NCBI RefSeq assembly: GCF_017329565.1
Contig: NZ_JAFMTT010000017.1
DNA length: 64,000 nt
Source of the DNA: Alicyclobacillus mali
GTDB lineage: Bacteria > Bacillota > Bacilli > Alicyclobacillales > Alicyclobacillaceae
Strand: one strand, 5' to 3'
The stretch's first letter is position 1; each line of letters opens with the position of its first letter. This document shows positions 41,934 to 51,059 of the stretch, in pieces. A model generated the notes under the pieces. The model was not told the DNA's origin. It searched no databases and was given only the letters and a program-made list of their open reading frames with translations. Made by a program: the position numbers and the translations under genes.

Positions 41934-42713
41934 CTATACGCTGTTGGCGAGTGAGCCGTATTGCCAATCGCGATGCAAAAGCCTCCCTTTCCGCTGCTCG
42001 TGACCAGCACCCATCGCGTAAAATAGCGGGATCAAGTGTTCCACGCCCCACGACGGCGCGGCCCAATCCGCGTACGGTGCCTCTTCGCGGTATGCGAACA
42101 GCGCATCGACGTCCCCTTCGGAGATGCGCGATTCGAGCCAGCGCTCGAACTCCTCGGCCCAGGCTTCTGGTTGGCCGTTCTCCCGGTTCCACTGAAGCAT
42201 ACGCAGGTTGTGCACCGTCGCACCGCTTCCAATCATTAAAACGCCCTCCTGTCGCAGAGAAGCGAGCGCCCGGCCAATTTGGAACTGATGTTCCGGGCGA
42301 AGTGTCGGATCGACGGACATCGAGACCACCGGGATGGACGCATCCGGGAAGATGCGAGACAGAATCGTCCAGACGCCGTGGTCGAAGCCGCGAGACGGAG
42401 CCAGGCGCGCTTCGATCCCGGCGTTCACGAGAAGTTCTTGAATTCGGGCGGCCAGCGCTGGGTCTCCCGGTGCCGGATATCGGATTTGGTACAGCGCCTC
42501 TGGGAAGCCGTAGAAGTCGTGGATCGTGTCGGGGTGAGGCGATGCCGAGATGGTCTGACATCCTTCGGTCCAGTGGGCGCTGAACACGACGATGGAGCGC
42601 GGGACAGGGAGGTCTCGCGACAATCGATCCAGGTAACGTCCGTAGACACTGTTCTCGATCGCCACCAACGGTGAGCCATGGGCGATAAACAGACTTGGCA
42701 TTACGCGCGTCAT
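41934..42713 (-). CDS. Extradiol dioxygenase, 4,5-DOPA dioxygenase family (YgiD-like)
   Basis: The 259-residue protein belongs to class III extradiol dioxygenases (LigB, PF02900). HGSPLVAIEN, FSAHWTEG, TIHDFYGFPEALYQIRYPAPG and RGFDHGVWTILSRIFP carry the metal-binding histidines in the family's order, with GATVHNLRML later. E. coli YgiD is a Zn-containing member that opens DOPA; the substrate here is unknown. Length is normal. A short second frame upstream (42.7 kb) holds no gene. Confidence 0.9.
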   Translation of the reverse strand: MTRVMPSLFIAHGSPLVAIENSVYGRYLDRLSRDLPVPRSIVVFSAHWTEGCQTISASPHPDTIHDFYGFPEALYQIRYPAPGDPALAARIQELLVNAGIEARLAPSRGFDHGVWTILSRIFPDASIPVVSMSVDPTLRPEHQFQIGRALASLRQEGVLMIGSGATVHNLRMLQWNRENGQPEAWAEEFERWLESRISEGDVDALFAYREEAPYADWAAPSWGVEHLIPLFYAMGAGHEQRKGRLLHRDWQYGSLANSV

Positions 42714-42799
42714 AAGGCTACTTCTCTCCCTGTGGAAGGAATTTTTCTTCTCCGTTCAGAATGGAATGCAGATACGTCTGATTGCCATGGGAGGGGACG

Positions 42800-43354
42800 A
42801 TGTTTTACCAGACGATTGACGATGATTTGAGGCTTCGGCTGTTGGAACCCAGAGATGCCGACGCCTTGTTCCGACTGCTGGATGAGTCGCGCGCCTACCT
42901 GCGCGAGTGGTTGCCGTTTCTAGATGCCAACCAGAGTTCGGAGGAGACGCGAGCCTTTATTTTGTCGGGCCTCCAACGATATGCGGCGCAGAACGGTGCT
43001 GAGATTGGCCTGTGGTACCGCGGCGAGATCGCCGGTGTGCTCGGGTTGCATTTTATCGATTGGGCCAATCGGTTGACGACCGTCGGCTATTGGCTAGGCG
43101 AGCGATATCAGGGCAAAGGCATCATGACCCGAGCTTGCAGGGCCGTGATCGACATTCTGTTTCGCGAATACGGCCTGAACCGCGTGGAGATCCGCGCCGC
43201 CACAGGCAACCACAAGAGCCGGGCCGTCGCGGAACGGCTCGGCTTCCAGTACGAAGGCTGCAAACGACAAGCCGAGTGGCTCTACGACCATTACGTCGAC
43301 CACGCCGTGTACAGCATGCTCGCTGCAGAATGGTCAAGCGTGCAAGCTCGGTGA
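42800..43354 (+). CDS. GNAT acetyltransferase (RimJ/RimL-type)
   Basis: The 184-residue protein starts at ATG 42800 behind GGGAGGGG. LRLLEPRDADALFRLL at the N-terminus, GEIAGVLGLHFID, YWLGERYQGKGIMTRACRAVI with the acetyl-CoA P-loop (Q-G-K-G), and EIRAATGNHKSRAVAERLGF are RimJ/RimL landmarks (Acetyltransf_3). These enzymes acetylate ribosomal protein N-termini or small molecules. B. subtilis YdaF is a similar protein. Confidence 0.9.
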   Translation: MFYQTIDDDLRLRLLEPRDADALFRLLDESRAYLREWLPFLDANQSSEETRAFILSGLQRYAAQNGAEIGLWYRGEIAGVLGLHFIDWANRLTTVGYWLGERYQGKGIMTRACRAVIDILFREYGLNRVEIRAATGNHKSRAVAERLGFQYEGCKRQAEWLYDHYVDHAVYSMLAAEWSSVQAR

Positions 43355-43364
43355 CGTCAGGCGC

Positions 43365-43868
43365 CTACCAAACTTTCCGCATCTCGATCTCGTCGTGCAG
43401 CGGAATGCCATCGAGGCCGAGGCGCGGAATCGACGGCTTTCGCTTCCGCGCCTCGTCAATGGCGCCCACGTGCACGGCGTGAAACCGGTAGCCGCGCCGC
43501 TGGTAGAATCGCATCGCTTTCAGGTTGTCGTTCGATGTGATGAGCGTCACGCGCGGGACGCCGGCCTGTTGCGCCGCATCTTCCACCGCCTGCAGCAAGC
43601 GCGTCCCCACGCCGATGCCTTCCACCAGGCTGTTCAGGCTCAGCAGCTCACATTCTTCGTCCAGGACCACGAACGTGGCGGCACCGACGTAGGCGCCGCC
43701 CTGCACCGCGATGACGGCTTCGACATCTTCCAGTCGGTACACCCTGCCGCGCGAAACCATCGTTTCGCCGCCCCATTCGCGGTTCCATAAGTCGAGGAGC
43801 CACTGTCGATCCGCCTCTCGCTGCGGGCGAATCACTTGAATGGTGTGGTGAGTCCGGGAACGCTCCAT
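43365..43868 (-). CDS. GNAT acetyltransferase
   Basis: The 167-residue protein starts at ATG 43868 with GAGGAG ten bases before. GAATFVVLDEECELLSLNSL, EGIGVGTRLLQAVEDAAQQAG (the acetyl-CoA loop) and RVTLITSNDNLKAMRFYQRRGYR are the GNAT (Acetyltransf_1) core. The N-terminal QVIRPQREADRQWLLDLWNREWGG is typical of a group of Firmicutes GNATs with unknown targets. It is convergent with the preceding RimJ-like gene, with ten bases between stops. Confidence 0.88.
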   Translation of the reverse strand: MERSRTHHTIQVIRPQREADRQWLLDLWNREWGGETMVSRGRVYRLEDVEAVIAVQGGAYVGAATFVVLDEECELLSLNSLVEGIGVGTRLLQAVEDAAQQAGVPRVTLITSNDNLKAMRFYQRRGYRFHAVHVGAIDEARKRKPSIPRLGLDGIPLHDEIEMRKVW

Positions 43869-43935
43869 GGGTTCATCACTCCTCGGCACCGCTCTTCGAT
43901 GCGAACACGTGATCGCATTCGTTGGACAGACCTGC

Positions 43936-43941
43936 TATACT
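43936..43941 (+). promoter_or_regulatory. Extended -10 element upstream of pcrA
   Basis: TGC followed by TATACT (43936-43941) forms an extended -10 of a vegetative promoter 37 bases before the pcrA start. No clear -35 is seen at 17 bases. Confidence 0.45.
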
Positions 43942-43977
43942 GATCAATAACACAACCGTGCGCGAAAAGGGTGATGG

Positions 43978-46248
43978 ATGGTGGCCACGGCGGGAGCGAG
44001 CGACATCCTGAAGGAACTCAACGAAAAGCAGCGCGAGGCGGTCACGGCGACCGACGGACCGGTGCTCGTCATCGCCGGCGCGGGTAGCGGCAAGACGAGC
44101 GTGCTGACGCGGCGAATTGCGTACCTCATCGCCGAGCGCCGCGTGCCGCCGTGGGCCATTCTCGCCATCACGTTCACGAACAAGGCGGCGCGGGAGATGG
44201 AGGAGCGAATTGAGCGCCTGGTCGGGCCTGCCGCCTCCGACATCTGGACGTCGACCTTCCACGCCATGTGCGCCCGCATTCTGCGGCGGGACATTCATCA
44301 TCTGGGCTACACGTCGGCGTTCACCGTGCTCGATGCCGCGGACCAGGTCTCACTCGTCCGCCGCCTGATGCAGGAGATGAACATCGACGTGCGGAAGTTC
44401 GAGCCGCGAGCCGTGCTTTCCGCTATCAGCCAGCACAAGAACGAGCTGCGCTCGGCCGAGAAGGCGCTCGATCTCGCCGGATCGCCGTACGACAAGATGG
44501 TGGGCGACGTGTACCTGGCGTACGAACGGCGGCTGCGCGAAAATCAGGCGCTGGATTTCGACGACCTCCTCGTAAAGACGGTCGAGCTCTTCCGCAAGGT
44601 GCCGGATGTCCTCGCGTATTATCAGCACAGGTTCAGCCATATCCATGTCGATGAGTACCAGGACACCAATCACGCCCAGTATGTCCTGGTCAAGCTGCTC
44701 GCAGAGCGGCGCCGCAACCTGTGTGTCGTCGGCGATTCGGACCAGTCCATCTATGGATGGCGAGGCGCCGACATCCGCAACATCCTCGAATTCCAGAGGG
44801 ATTATCCGGATGCGCGCGTCATCCGGCTCGAGCAAAACTACCGCTCCACCGGGCGCATTCTCCGCATCGCGAACCAGGTCATTCAGCACAATCAGCTGCG
44901 GCTTGAGAAGAACCTGTGGACGGATCGGGGCGAAGGCGAGCGGGCGAAGCTGTTCATCGCGCCGGACGAGCGCGTGGAGGCCGATTGGGTGGCGGACGAG
45001 ATTGCGCGAGCGGTGTCCGACGGGCGCCAATATCGAGACGTGGCCATCCTGTATCGGACCAATGCCCAGTCCCGCGTGCTGGAGGAGGCGTTTCTGCACC
45101 GCGGGATTCCGTACCGCATCTATGGAGGACTTCGGTTTTACGAGCGGCGCGAAGTGAAGGACGTGATCGCCTACCTGCGCCTCGTCGCCAATCCGAACGA
45201 CGACGTGTCATTCCTCCGCGTGGTCAACGTGCCGAAGCGCGGCATCGGCGACACGACGCTCGAGAAGTTGGCGGAATACGCGCGACAGCGCGGTACATCA
45301 CTTTTTGAGGCGGCGCTCCACGCCTCCGAAGCGGGCGTTTCAAAGAAGGCGGCGTCCGCGCTTCAGTCGTTCGTGGAGCTGATTCAGACCCTCCAACTCC
45401 AGCGCGCCTTCCTGCCTCTGACGGATCTCACGGACGAGCTTTTGGATCGGTCGGGATATCGCGAGGCCCTTCGCGCCGAGCGCAGCCTGGAAGCTGAGAA
45501 CCGGTTGGAAAACCTCGACGAGTTCCTGTCCCTGACGCGCGAGTTTGACGAAAACGGCGTGCCGGAAGGCGAAATGGGCGCACTGGAACAGTTCCTCACG
45601 CACGTGGCGCTCGTGTCGGACGCGGATCTCCCTGGAGGCCGGCCGGGACGCCGCGAGGACGTGGACGAGGTGTCCATGATGACGCTGCACGCCGCGAAGG
45701 GACTCGAGTTTCCGGTGGTGTTCCTCGTCGGCCTGGAGGAGGGCGTGTTCCCGCACCGGCGAGCGCTCGACGGCGGCGAGGAGCTCGAGGAGGAGCGGAG
45801 GCTCTGCTACGTCGGCATCACGCGGGCGATGGAACGGGTGTACATGACCACGTGTCGTTCCCGCATGTTGTTCGGTGAGCGGCGCTCGTTCACGCCGTCT
45901 CGCTTTCTGTCCGAGATGCCGACGACCGACATCGAACGCGTGGGTGAGGAGGACACGATGTTCGGGCGCGGCTGGCGCGACGCGCGCGCGGGGATGCGCG
46001 CACCAGCTCACGCGGTGGCGGATGCGGCCTCCGGGCCGCGGATGAGCGTGCCGAGATCGTTTGGCGCGGACCTGTCCGTGCCGTACGAGCCTGGCGATCT
46101 CGTCGAGCACCGCAAGTGGGGGCGCGGCGTGATCGTCGCGAAGTCGGGCGAGGGCGAGTCCCTGGAGCTCGTCGTCCGCTTTGATGATCCTATCGGCGAG
46201 AAGCGGCTGTTCGCCAAATTTGCGCCAATTCAAAAGGTGGACCCGTGA
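43978..46248 (+). CDS. pcrA: ATP-dependent DNA helicase PcrA
   Basis: The 756-residue UvrD/Rep-family helicase unwinds 3'-5' in repair and plasmid replication. The helicase motifs are complete: GAGSGKTSVLTRRIAYL (Walker A), AITFTNKAAREM, DEYQDTNHAQY, GDSDQSIYGWRGAD, LEQNYRST, TLHAAKGLEFPVVFLVG and LCYVGITRAMERVYM. The C-terminal FAPIQKV tail with the preceding KWGRGVIV is the PcrA-type Tudor domain that binds RNA polymerase. AAAAGGG lies before the ATG. ligA follows 40 bases later, as in other Bacillales (pcrB is missing here). Confidence 0.96.
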   Translation: MVATAGASDILKELNEKQREAVTATDGPVLVIAGAGSGKTSVLTRRIAYLIAERRVPPWAILAITFTNKAAREMEERIERLVGPAASDIWTSTFHAMCARILRRDIHHLGYTSAFTVLDAADQVSLVRRLMQEMNIDVRKFEPRAVLSAISQHKNELRSAEKALDLAGSPYDKMVGDVYLAYERRLRENQALDFDDLLVKTVELFRKVPDVLAYYQHRFSHIHVDEYQDTNHAQYVLVKLLAERRRNLCVVGDSDQSIYGWRGADIRNILEFQRDYPDARVIRLEQNYRSTGRILRIANQVIQHNQLRLEKNLWTDRGEGERAKLFIAPDERVEADWVADEIARAVSDGRQYRDVAILYRTNAQSRVLEEAFLHRGIPYRIYGGLRFYERREVKDVIAYLRLVANPNDDVSFLRVVNVPKRGIGDTTLEKLAEYARQRGTSLFEAALHASEAGVSKKAASALQSFVELIQTLQLQRAFLPLTDLTDELLDRSGYREALRAERSLEAENRLENLDEFLSLTREFDENGVPEGEMGALEQFLTHVALVSDADLPGGRPGRREDVDEVSMMTLHAAKGLEFPVVFLVGLEEGVFPHRRALDGGEELEEERRLCYVGITRAMERVYMTTCRSRMLFGERRSFTPSRFLSEMPTTDIERVGEEDTMFGRGWRDARAGMRAPAHAVADAASGPRMSVPRSFGADLSVPYEPGDLVEHRKWGRGVIVAKSGEGESLELVVRFDDPIGEKRLFAKFAPIQKVDP

Positions 46249-46288
46249 TCATCTGAACCATCTCAAGTAAGAAGCGGTCAGGAGTGTG

Positions 46289-48343
46289 ATGCGTGTCGTG
46301 GACGCCAAATCGGCCCTGTCCCTGGAAGAGGCCCGGTCGCGTGCCAAGGTGCTCCGGGAACAGATTGAGTACCACAACCGAAAGTACTATCTGGAGGACA
46401 ACCCGGAGATCTCGGACGCGGAGTGGGACGCGCTGATGCGCGATCTGATGGAGCTCGAGCGCAAATATCCGGAGCTCGTCGATCCGGCCTCGCCCACGCA
46501 GCGGGTGGGCGCGCCGGCGCTCGAGGGTTTTGCGAAGGTCGTGCACGAGGTGCCCATGCTGTCGCTCGCAAACGCTTATTCGACGGAGGATCTGCTGGAC
46601 TGGGACCGCCGCGTGCGACAGACGGTGGGGGACGACGTCCGGTACGTGTGCGAGCTCAAAATTGACGGCCTTGCTGTGGCGCTGCGCTACCAGGACGGCC
46701 GGCTCGTGCTTGGCGCGACGCGCGGGGACGGCGAAGTGGGCGAGGATATCACGGCCAACATCCGCACCATCCGCAACGTGCCTCTTGAGCTGTCGGAACC
46801 TGTGTCGCTCGAGGTGCGGGGCGAGGCGTACATGCCGAAGCGGGAGTTCATGCGGCTCAACGAGCTCCGCGAGCAGCAGGGCGAGCCGCTGTTCGCCAAT
46901 CCGCGCAACGCGGCCGCAGGATCGCTCCGCCAGCTCGATCCGGCCGTGGCCGCGAGCCGGAGGCTCGGCGTGATCGCGTACCAGCTGGTGCGCGCCGAGG
47001 CGCATGGGTGCGAGACGCACAGTCAGGCGCTGGACTACGTGGCGCGCCTCGGCCTTCCCGCGCACCGCGAGCGGCACGTGTGCGCGAGCATTGAGGACGT
47101 GATCGCCTACATCGAGGCATGGGCGGACAAACGGCACGACTTGCCGTACGCGACGGACGGCATGGTGGTAAAGGTAGATTCGCTTGCCCTGCAGGTGCGC
47201 CTCGGCGCCACTGCGAAGAGCCCGCGTTGGGCCATTGCGTACAAATACGCGGCGGAGCAGGCGGAGACCACGCTTCGCGCCATCGAGCTGAACGTCGGCC
47301 GCACGGGCGTGGTGACGCCGACCGCTGTGTTCGATCCCGTCCAGCTCGCGGGCACCACGGTCTCAAGAGCGTCGCTGCACAACGAGGACCTCGTGCGCGA
47401 GAAGGACATCCGTGTGGGCGACGTCATTGTCGTGCAAAAGGCGGGGGACATCATTCCCGAGGTCATTCGATCGCTTCCCGAGCGGCGGACCGAGCCGCTG
47501 CCCGAATTCCGCATGCCGGAGGCGTGCCCGCAGTGCGGATCGCCGCTCGTCCGACTGGACGGCGAGGTGGCGTGGCGCTGCATCAACCCAGATTGTCCGG
47601 CTCTTCTGCGCGAGGGGCTCATCCACTTCTGTTCTCGCGACGCCATGAACATCGAAGGCCTCGGCGAGCAGTGGATCACGGTGCTTTTGGACCGCGGGCT
47701 GATTCGAACGCACGCGGACTTGTACCGCCTCCGAAAGGCCGATCTCGTTCAGCTCGATCGGATGGGCGACAAGCTTGCCGACAAGCTGTTGCACAATATC
47801 CAGGAGAGCAAGCGCAACTCGCTCGAACGGCTCCTGTTTGGACTTGGCATCCGGCACGTGGGAGAGAAGGCTGCGAAGACGTTGGCGGAACACTTCGGCG
47901 CGATGGATACGCTGATGTCTGCGGCCGAGGATGAGCTCATGGCGGTCCCCGATATCGGACCCAAGGTTGCGCAGAGCATCCGCCAGTACTTTGACACGCC
48001 GCGCGTGAGACAGTTGATTGAGGAATTGAAAGAGTTGGGGGTCAACATGGTTTACCTCGGTCCGCAGAAAGCGGCGGACGGGCCGCTCGCTGGCAAGACC
48101 GTGGTGCTGACCGGTGTGCTTCAAGCGGCGGATCGAAAGCAGGCGACGGAGTGGGTCGAGCGCATGGGAGGGAAGGTTGTTTCCAGCGTGAGCGCGAAAA
48201 CGGACGTGCTCGTCGCAGGAGACAAGGCGGGATCGAAACTCGCCAAAGCACAGGAAATCCTGCGAAATCACCCGGATGCAAAGCTCGAAATCTGGGATGA
48301 AGCGGCCTTTCTGCGCCTGGTGGACGAAGCGGGGTTGCGCTGA
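46289..48343 (+). CDS. ligA: NAD-dependent DNA ligase
   Basis: The 684-residue ligase seals nicks using NAD. Ia domain, then adenylation site KIDGLAVALRY with its Lys near residue 120, EVRGEAYMPK, the OB fold with VGRTGVVTPTAVFDPV, the zinc finger CPQCGSPLVRLDGEVAWRC with a second CP pair, HhH repeats, and a BRCT domain at the C-terminus (LAGKTVVLTGVLQ...GSKLAKAQEIL). All are complete. ATG 46289 has AGGAG four bases before; a GTG at 46286 is also possible. It is cotranscribed with pcrA. Confidence 0.96.
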   Translation: MRVVDAKSALSLEEARSRAKVLREQIEYHNRKYYLEDNPEISDAEWDALMRDLMELERKYPELVDPASPTQRVGAPALEGFAKVVHEVPMLSLANAYSTEDLLDWDRRVRQTVGDDVRYVCELKIDGLAVALRYQDGRLVLGATRGDGEVGEDITANIRTIRNVPLELSEPVSLEVRGEAYMPKREFMRLNELREQQGEPLFANPRNAAAGSLRQLDPAVAASRRLGVIAYQLVRAEAHGCETHSQALDYVARLGLPAHRERHVCASIEDVIAYIEAWADKRHDLPYATDGMVVKVDSLALQVRLGATAKSPRWAIAYKYAAEQAETTLRAIELNVGRTGVVTPTAVFDPVQLAGTTVSRASLHNEDLVREKDIRVGDVIVVQKAGDIIPEVIRSLPERRTEPLPEFRMPEACPQCGSPLVRLDGEVAWRCINPDCPALLREGLIHFCSRDAMNIEGLGEQWITVLLDRGLIRTHADLYRLRKADLVQLDRMGDKLADKLLHNIQESKRNSLERLLFGLGIRHVGEKAAKTLAEHFGAMDTLMSAAEDELMAVPDIGPKVAQSIRQYFDTPRVRQLIEELKELGVNMVYLGPQKAADGPLAGKTVVLTGVLQAADRKQATEWVERMGGKVVSSVSAKTDVLVAGDKAGSKLAKAQEILRNHPDAKLEIWDEAAFLRLVDEAGLR

Positions 48344-48920
48344 GGTCATCGAAGGACGAAAAGACGGGCTGGCAAGTGGCCAGCCCGAGTTTGAGGATGG
48401 GTTGCGGTGTTCGTCCCCGACATGCTGCCTTTCGCCGCGCGATGAGCCACCACGCGCTCCCGCTTGTTCGGGTGGCGCGGCGATGGCGATGGAGGTGCCT
48501 GCCTCACACCACCGCGGACAACCGCTTGTGAGCGGAGGCGATTCACCGATGGGGGTCGCCGCAAAAGACATCGATGAAGTCGCCCCAGCCCGCGTACGCT
48601 TGCGCCAAAAGCGTCCTGCGATTGCCCCGGCACTTCTATGATGCCTCGAACCCGTAGATAAGAGAAATACATGTTTTCTATATATGCGATAAACGAAATC
48701 TTATTCGAATTGACATCGTCCTGTAACCAACGGGCGCTATACTCTGTTTGAGGCCTGTGGCGGCGCGCCGACCGTCCATTCGTTTTGCCAACAGGTCTCG
48801 CAAAATTGCATATTGACGAGTCATGTTTTCCGTTGCCACAATAATCGCAGCGAAGCCAGATTCGGTTGTCAATCGCTTACATAGGTTGATACATCGTGAA
48901 CTCGACAGGGTGATCAGGGC
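48344..48920 (-). other. Structured 577-bp intergenic region; possible minus-strand non-coding RNA
   Basis: No convincing gene lies here. On the minus strand, GGGCTGG (48388-48382) pairs with CCAGCCC after a loop and is followed by TCTTTT, a terminator-like end. Upstream of it are strongly pairing blocks: CCGCGC and CCACC pair with GGTGGCGCGG across a bulge at about 48440-48480, and GCGGCGA pairs with TCGCCGC further on. An AT-rich stretch near 48660-48700 could hold the promoter. I could not match it to tmRNA, RNase P, SRP, 6S or a known riboswitch. The right part (48.7-48.9 kb) is lower in GC and leads into the protease gene. Confidence 0.35.
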
Positions 48921-50318
48921 ATGCGGAGTCGGTGGATGGGCGGGTTGTTGGCCGCAAGCGTCATGGCCCTTGGTGTCATAGGCCAGGCGTGGGATGATTC
49001 GCACGGAGCCTTGGGAGCACATCGGCAAGCGGCCTCCGTGTCGAACCGCGGCAAACAGGAAAAGGCGTCGTTAGCGTCCATGTCGTCACAAGCAGAAGGC
49101 ATTCATTTTTCTCTCCCGTTTTTCTTCGGCCCTCAGGTGAAAATTGAGGCCTTTGGGTCCGGCGTTCCTTCCTCAGAGATCACACATGTCCAAAATCTTC
49201 TCAATCGTGTGAATTCCATTCAGCGCATTCGTGAGTTTCTCGGAGTTCGCATGAACCACACGGCGACCATCGTGCTGGTGAAAAACGCCGCGGACTACCA
49301 GACGGAACTGCGCCAGCTTGGTGTGTCGGCCGGAGACGCGTCCAGCCTCTCCGAAGACTCCAATGGCTTCACGCTCGGCAGCACTGTCGTCATCCCGCTG
49401 TTCCAAAACCCGACGGATGTGGACTTGGCCAACGTACTGACGCACGAGTTGACACACGTCGATATCAACCAGCACATCGCAAATATTCCTAGCTGGATGA
49501 ACGAAGGCATGGCAGTTTACATGGGGATGAACGGACAGAAAGCCATCGAAAATCCGGTCGACTTTGCCAGCGATGAGAAGCAGGATGCCGAGGATATTCT
49601 CCAGGTTGTCCAATCCAACCAGTTGGTTCCTTTGACGGGCAGCGAGGCCGCTATCCTGTCCGGTCAGGAGACCTACGACTACGAACTTCAGGACTGGCTC
49701 GCCGTCTGCTACCTCATCGAACATTACGGCAAGTCGTCCATTCAGACGCTGGTTCGTCATCTCGAATCGGAAAACCCAAACCAAGCGTTTTACGACACCT
49801 ACGGCGAGACGGTTTCAGCGTTCAACGCGCAATTCACCAAAGCCCTCAAGCAGTCGGCCAGTGTCGCCAGCGGGGGTGCGCAGCTCGAGATCAGCATCTC
49901 GCCGAGCTACCGCGGGGAAATCGTGGTTCAGCCAGCCAATCAGGCTGTGGGTCGCGCGTTCAAAGCCGAGCCCGGTACGCATCACTTGACGGTCACAGCT
50001 TCCGGGCAGGTGCAGGCGGATTTACCGCCCGACGGCACCAGAAAGAGCGCGATTCCGGCCACGCCGGGAACCATGTATGTGTCCCTCTTACCGCAGCGGT
50101 TCGGCACGGTTGCCGGACAGAGGCTACTCGACGCACAGATGGAAATCCAAATTCAAAACGGCCTGTACACGTTTGAGAATGCGTGGGAAGAACTCGAGAA
50201 CAATCCGATGTACAATCCGTCCAGCGTGCCCGACGTACTCGGCGTCGCCATCACGGCTATCCACGACGAGGCGCCGGACGATCCAATTCTCACGATGTTG
50301 AATGCGGAAAACGCGTGA
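48921..50318 (+). CDS. Secreted zinc metalloprotease (gluzincin, peptidase MA-like)
   Basis: The 465-residue protein has an N-terminal signal peptide (RSRWMGGLLAASVMALGVIG). The active-site motif THELTH (His175, Glu176, His179) and the third ligand in WMNEGMAVYMG (Glu195) show a gluzincin of the peptidase MA-like group (PF13485). The 250-residue C-terminal part has beta-rich sequence and no further known domain. It should be exported and may degrade wall or environmental protein. Its SD before ATG 48921 is poor. Position between ligA and gatC is occupied by lipoproteins in B. subtilis. Confidence 0.82.
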   Translation: MRSRWMGGLLAASVMALGVIGQAWDDSHGALGAHRQAASVSNRGKQEKASLASMSSQAEGIHFSLPFFFGPQVKIEAFGSGVPSSEITHVQNLLNRVNSIQRIREFLGVRMNHTATIVLVKNAADYQTELRQLGVSAGDASSLSEDSNGFTLGSTVVIPLFQNPTDVDLANVLTHELTHVDINQHIANIPSWMNEGMAVYMGMNGQKAIENPVDFASDEKQDAEDILQVVQSNQLVPLTGSEAAILSGQETYDYELQDWLAVCYLIEHYGKSSIQTLVRHLESENPNQAFYDTYGETVSAFNAQFTKALKQSASVASGGAQLEISISPSYRGEIVVQPANQAVGRAFKAEPGTHHLTVTASGQVQADLPPDGTRKSAIPATPGTMYVSLLPQRFGTVAGQRLLDAQMEIQIQNGLYTFENAWEELENNPMYNPSSVPDVLGVAITAIHDEAPDDPILTMLNAENA

Positions 50319-50343
50319 GGCATCGCGCACGTAAGTCAATAAG

Positions 50344-50378
50344 AGGCCACCTCGCGGCCGCGCGTCGCGGGGTGGCCT
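50344..50378 (+). terminator. Hairpin after the protease gene
   Basis: AGGCCACC (50344-50351) pairs with GGTGGCCT (50371-50378), and CGCG at 50353-50356 with CGCG at 50366-50369. The following TGTGT is only partly T-rich, so it is a moderate terminator; it also stands at the 3' side of the convergent small gene. Confidence 0.6.
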
Positions 50379-50404
50379 TGTGTAAGTTGATGAGGGCACG
50401 CGCG

Positions 50405-50557
50405 TCAGTTGCGCGAGCGGAGGAATTCCTGCACGCTTAGCTTCTGCTCTGTGCGCGCGTGGAAAAACGCGATTCGGTTGGAATACCGGCCGGCGATGAA
50501 GGACGCCGGGATGACGACGGCGAGGGTGACGAGCAGGTCATGCATGGTCAAGGTCAT
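50405..50557 (-). CDS. Small single-span membrane protein, unknown
   Basis: The 50-residue product starts at ATG 50557 behind GGGAGGGG with short spacing. MHDLLVTLAVVIPASFIAGR forms one hydrophobic segment, followed by a charged tail ending LSVQEFLRSRN. I recognise no family. It stands alone on the minus strand between the protease terminator and the gatCAB promoter. Its good SD and clear helix favour a real gene. Confidence 0.55.
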   Translation of the reverse strand: MTLTMHDLLVTLAVVIPASFIAGRYSNRIAFFHARTEQKLSVQEFLRSRN

Positions 50558-50679
50558 AGGCCCCTCCCTGAAATGTGGTCCTCCATTCGCTCTATGTCTA
50601 TGAGATCCTGAGAAGGGACATGACTGAACAGGGCGCATCCGCGCGCATCAGGGGAAAATCGGCATCCATGGCCGGCCTG

Positions 50680-50688
50680 TGCTATAAT
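50680..50688 (+). promoter_or_regulatory. Extended -10 promoter of gatCAB
   Basis: TG-C-TATAAT with the consensus -10 at 50683-50688 lies 69 bases before the gatC start. The -35 is weak, as is common with an extended -10. Confidence 0.65.
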
Positions 50689-50756
50689 CCCGAGAGGAAC
50701 TTCGTCTGGCAAGCCTCATGACCATCCAATGGCACCCTGGAGAAGGAGGATGCTCA

Positions 50757-51059
50757 TTGAAGATCACCGATGAGACGGTGAGTCACGTCGCGAAGCTTGC
50801 GCGGCTGTGGCTTCATCCCCAGGAACTCTCGCAACTCGTTCCCCAGTTGAACGACATTCTCGAGTACGCCGCAAAACTGCAGAGCGTCTCGTTGGACGGC
50901 GTGGAACCGACAAGTCACCCGTTCCACGAAGTGAACGTGGTGCGCTCGGACGTGCCACGCGAAAGTCTGTCAAGAGAGGAAGCGCTCCGCAATGCGCCGG
51001 ATCAGGATCAGGGCATGGTGCGCGTTCCTGCCGTTTTGGAAGGAGGGGGAGGCGCATGA
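50757..51059 (+). CDS. gatC: Aspartyl/glutamyl-tRNA amidotransferase subunit C
   Basis: The 100-residue subunit starts at TTG 50757, behind AAGGAGG. ITDETVSHVAKLARLWL and LNDILEYAAKLQSVSLDGVEPTSHPF, then VRSDVPRESLSREEALRNAP are the GatC signatures. It holds GatA and GatB together in the complex that makes Gln-tRNA(Gln) and Asn-tRNA(Asn) from misacylated precursors. Its stop overlaps the gatA ATG. Confidence 0.95.
   Translation: MKITDETVSHVAKLARLWLHPQELSQLVPQLNDILEYAAKLQSVSLDGVEPTSHPFHEVNVVRSDVPRESLSREEALRNAPDQDQGMVRVPAVLEGGGGA

Noticed and set aside
47363..48571. A 402-codon minus-strand frame over ligA and the following gap
   Set aside because: Most of it is antisense to conserved ligA domains, and the part in the gap has no motif.
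48400..48660. T-box, SAM-I riboswitch, tmRNA, SRP, RNase P or 6S RNA in the gap
   Set aside because: None of the conserved cores I know (for example AGGGTGGNACCGCG, GAAAGUCC, GGAAGC) is present; the region stays unassigned.
48346..48672. A 108-codon minus-strand frame in the ligA-protease gap
   Set aside because: No SD, Arg-rich and irregular; the sequence looks more like structured RNA than protein.
48726..48760. TTGACA and TATACT before the protease gene as a promoter
   Set aside because: The spacer is about 22 bases, too long for a normal SigA promoter.
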